This document shows positions 6,850 through 8,764 of a DNA stretch of 8,764 nucleotides, piece after piece. The position numbers were made by a program, and so were the translations under genes. The notes beneath the pieces are model-generated. The model saw nothing but the letters and a program-made list of their open reading frames with translations. It did not search any database and had not been told where the DNA came from. Location of the stretch: positions 1 to 8,764 of the forward strand of contig CAZAYB010000124.1 of the NCBI GenBank assembly GCA_964489215.1, read 5' to 3'. The stretch comes from CAZAYB01 sp964489215 (GTDB lineage: Bacteria > Planctomycetota > Phycisphaerae > Sedimentisphaerales > Anaerohalosphaeraceae). Numbering within the stretch: position 1 is the first letter of the stretch; each line of letters begins with the position of its first letter.

Positions 6850-7554
6850 TTATTTAGTTTTCCGCCTGGGCCTCAATGCTGAGAAAAGAAATATTACTAC
6901 AATTACAACCGCAAGAGCGGCTATAAAGTAGGTGGTCGGAAATGCTTTTTCTGTTTTTTCAGCAGTTGCCAGCTCTTTGGCGGTAACCGCTGGCTCCTCA
7001 AGAGGCAAAGGCTGTTCCGGGGTTGTTTGTTCTGTTGTCTGTATGATTTCGTCAGGCTGATTTTTTATTTTGCTATGCTCAGTGTCCGATGTGTTCTGTT
7101 CTGTAATATCCTCTATTTTAGATTGGTCAGGTTCTTTAAGCTCAGCAGGCTGGGTTCTTTCTTTGGGCAGGCTTTCTGTTATCTCAAACTGTGTTTGCTG
7201 CTGGGATTGTATTTCCGATTTAAGCTTCTGCCAGTCAGGCAGGGACCAGCTTTCGGTAACAAGTTTTTTGACCCCGTTTTCCTCGACGGACTTGAAACGT
7301 ACCCAGCCATAATCCGGCACCTCTTTTGGGTCGGTTATCTCTACGGCAGGGGCCATTTGATAAAACCAATACATATAACCCAGTGCTTCTGCTTTTTTTA
7401 AGGGGTGTCCCAAAGTTTCGGTAACGTTCTGGATTGTCATTCCTTCCTGGAGTTTCTGCCATTGCGACAGATGTGTCCATGCTAGTTCCTGAAGGGTTTC
7501 ACCGCCTGTCAAAGGCATTAAAAAGATTGTGAAAGTTAATAAAAAAGACTGCAT
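6850..7554 (-). CDS. BamE/SmpA-like domain protein with C-terminal membrane anchor (234 aa)
   Basis: Residues 1-18 are hydrophobic and probably a signal sequence, though with no basic residue at the start. Residues about 28-105 resemble the SmpA/OmlA (BamE-like) fold: WQKLQEGMTIQNVTETLGHP is the usual 'L-x-x-GMT-x-x-x-V-x-x-x-LG-x-P' pattern, followed by an aromatic strand (YMYWFYQ). Residues 115-200 are a Gln/Glu/Thr/Pro-rich linker. A strong membrane helix (about 207-227) is followed by RPRRKTK, so the N-terminal domain should lie outside the cytoplasm. Classical BamE is a small outer-membrane lipoprotein without such an anchor, so this is not simply BamE. The start has GAAAGGG at 7561-7567, six bases upstream. 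It is the last gene of the MCE operon, 14 bases after the auxiliary lipoprotein, which hints at a role in the same envelope system. The domain call rests on one motif; exact function unknown. Confidence 0.82.
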   Translation of the reverse strand: MQSFLLTFTIFLMPLTGGETLQELAWTHLSQWQKLQEGMTIQNVTETLGHPLKKAEALGYMYWFYQMAPAVEITDPKEVPDYGWVRFKSVEENGVKKLVTESWSLPDWQKLKSEIQSQQQTQFEITESLPKERTQPAELKEPDQSKIEDITEQNTSDTEHSKIKNQPDEIIQTTEQTTPEQPLPLEEPAVTAKELATAEKTEKAFPTTYFIAALAVVIVVIFLFSALRPRRKTK

Positions 7555-7568
7555 GTTAATCCCTTTCG

Positions 7569-8183
7569 TTATTGCTGCATTTTACTTTTAAGGTTATCGG
7601 TAAATTCCGAGAGTATCATTTTCAGACATTGATTGTAAGCAGAGATAAGATGATCTGTTGTTCTTTCTTTCAATTCCTTTGAAGCAGAATATGTTTTGCT
7701 AAACCATAGTTTTTCCGAACTTTTTGTCTTTTTTAGAATATAAATTTTTATTTCGATGACTGCAGCGGGTTTCTTTTTGTCGCTGACATCTGCGTAAAGT
7801 TTGCGTATTTGTCCTTCGAGGTAGAAGTCGCTGTCGATTAAGGAAGCTGGTGCGGTAACAGCGTTAAAAAGGTTTGTGCTGTCAAGGTAGATTTGAAATT
7901 GCTGGGTGATAATTGTGTCTGGAGAGGTTACAAATTCCTTGTAATAGTCAATTTCATATTCGATTGGGCTTAGCCGATAAACAAGCGAGTTTGATGCGAA
8001 TTGTTCTGCAATGTCAAATGTTCTTATGTTTAAGGTTTTGTCAAATGTGACAGTAGATTTGTCTGGTTTTTCAATTTGCAGTGAATACCTTCGTATTACA
8101 GAGCTTTCCCTCTTTGGGCCGCAACCGTAAAGAAGAGCAAAGGTCAGGATTAATATTGTTTTTGTCAGTGCTGATTTTGTCAT
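7569..8183 (-). CDS. ABC-type transport auxiliary lipoprotein, PqiC/ABC_trans_aux family (204 aa)
   Basis: Predicted outer-membrane-facing lipoprotein partner of an MCE lipid transporter. The signal peptide (1-20) ends in a lipobox LYGC with C21. The body fits the ABC_trans_aux (PqiC, formerly DUF330) pattern: an early YSLQIE strand, then SLVYRLSPIEYEIDYYKEF (66-84) resembling the family's 'LVYR-x-S-x-x-x-x-E-x-D-x-Y-x-x-W' region, a helix before FNAV (106-109), and DFYLEGQIRKLYAD (119-132). The length of about 200 residues is normal. Its ATG overlaps the stop of the MlaD-like gene in the 4-base form ATGA, with GGAGA (8191-8195) seven bases upstream, so translation is probably coupled. The partner gene strengthens the family call. 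In E. coli, PqiC works with PqiAB in the outer membrane; a matching role here is inferred. Confidence 0.86.
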   Translation of the reverse strand: MTKSALTKTILILTFALLYGCGPKRESSVIRRYSLQIEKPDKSTVTFDKTLNIRTFDIAEQFASNSLVYRLSPIEYEIDYYKEFVTSPDTIITQQFQIYLDSTNLFNAVTAPASLIDSDFYLEGQIRKLYADVSDKKKPAAVIEIKIYILKKTKSSEKLWFSKTYSASKELKERTTDHLISAYNQCLKMILSEFTDNLKSKMQQ

Positions 8184-8764
8184 TTTAGAGTCTCCGATTT
8201 TAAGGGCGGCGATCCCATCAAGAGCTGTGATGGATCGTTCTTGAGTGATTCGCTTAATTGTCTGAAGTTTTCAGAAATGTTCTTTATGTTTGCGATAATC
8301 CTGGCAACATCTGACTGCTGCGATACTATAACGTTATCGAGTTTTTCAAGGCTTTGCTGAAAATTAATAACTGCCTGAGCGATGCTGGCATCCCTTTTTG
8401 CGTTTTTGGGTTTTGCCAGCAAAGTCTGTATTCGTTCATTTGTATCCTTTAATCCACTGATAAGATTGACAAGTTCGGTTCTCAGCTGTTTAATATTTGC
8501 GTCTTTGATTGCAGTGCTTATGTTAATAAGTGCGTTGTCGAGCGAATTTGATATTCTCTTATAATCGATTTTGTCAAGCCTTCTTAGTATGGTGTCAAGG
8601 GACTGCATAAAATTGGAAAGCATGCTTGGGGCTGAGGGTATATATATGTTCTTCGGTTTGATGCCGAGGTCAGGCGGGGGGTACCTTTCGGGGTCCAGAA
8701 AGTCTGCCTGAATAAATGTTACCTGAGTTATTCCTTGAGAGGTTATCTTCATTCGCAGTCCGTT
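8180..8764 (-). CDS. MlaD/MCE-domain lipid transport protein, C-terminal part (5' end outside window)
   Basis: Substrate-binding component of an MCE (Mla-type) ABC transporter that moves lipids between inner and outer membrane. The frame stays open to the window edge; the residues before the ATG at 8750-8752 (NGLR) join smoothly into GLRMKITSQGITQVTFIQAD, the typical end of an MCE domain, so that ATG is internal. The following PERYPPPDLGIKPKNIYIPS (about 21-40 from the internal ATG) resembles the post-MCE segment of MlaD-like proteins. The remaining residues, about 45-175, are an alpha-helical, coiled-coil-like tail of the kind that forms a hexameric channel or needle in longer MCE proteins. 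The stop overlaps the auxiliary lipoprotein by 4 bases. MlaE permease and MlaF ATPase genes are expected further right but are not visible. The MCE barrel and the N-terminal membrane helix are missing from the window. Confidence 0.88.
   Translation of the reverse strand, partial: NGLRMKITSQGITQVTFIQADFLDPERYPPPDLGIKPKNIYIPSAPSMLSNFMQSLDTILRRLDKIDYKRISNSLDNALINISTAIKDANIKQLRTELVNLISGLKDTNERIQTLLAKPKNAKRDASIAQAVINFQQSLEKLDNVIVSQQSDVARIIANIKNISENFRQLSESLKNDPSQLLMGSPPLKSETLK

Noticed and set aside
7027..7401. 124-codon + strand frame opposite the BamE-like gene
   Set aside because: It is Cys/Phe/Leu-rich, the typical antisense shadow of a Glu/Gln-rich coding region, and the other strand has clear domain and ribosome-site evidence.

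Overview
The window looks like a chromosomal fragment of a diderm (two-membrane) bacterium of moderate G+C. The protein flavour suggests Planctomycetota, perhaps Phycisphaerae: an MCE/MlaD protein with its own auxiliary lipoprotein, a gluconolactonase-like lipoprotein and a PlsC-ACP-synthetase fusion. This placement is an impression from memory of such proteins, not a search result. Most genes start with ATG behind a clear purine-rich ribosome binding site (AGGAG, AAGGA, GAAAGG) at 6-7 bases. No RNA genes, insertion sequences or CRISPR arrays were seen.

Left block (1-3030, + strand): the C-terminal end of an LplT-like MFS lysophospholipid flippase, cut by the window edge, overlaps by 14 bases an 886-residue three-part protein. 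That protein joins a PlsC-type acyltransferase, a complete acyl carrier protein domain and an acyl-ACP synthetase. This is the lplT-aas salvage module (flip in lysophospholipid, activate a free fatty acid on ACP, re-acylate), with the carrier protein built into the enzyme. It is the most interesting feature of the window.

A run of exactly 100 N (3169-3268) is a scaffold gap of unknown true length, so the adjacency of the left block and the rest is not proven.

Middle block (3270-6797): an MscS-family mechanosensitive channel followed 14 bases later by an SMP-30/gluconolactonase-like lipoprotein, both on the - strand. A 301-base AT-rich intergenic region separates them from a divergent 397-residue protein of unknown function, with a helical N-terminus, a strongly acidic middle, a basic hinge and a small C-terminal domain with three clustered cysteines.

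Right block (6850-8764, - strand): a tight operon read from the right edge. It holds the C-terminal part of an MlaD-like MCE substrate-binding protein (cut by the window edge), a PqiC/ABC_trans_aux-type lipoprotein overlapping it by 4 bases, and then, 14 bases on, a BamE/SmpA-like domain protein with an unusual C-terminal membrane anchor. MlaE and MlaF homologues would be expected just beyond the right edge. Most of the window is therefore about envelope lipids and membranes: phospholipid repair on the left, tension sensing in the middle, intermembrane lipid transport on the right.
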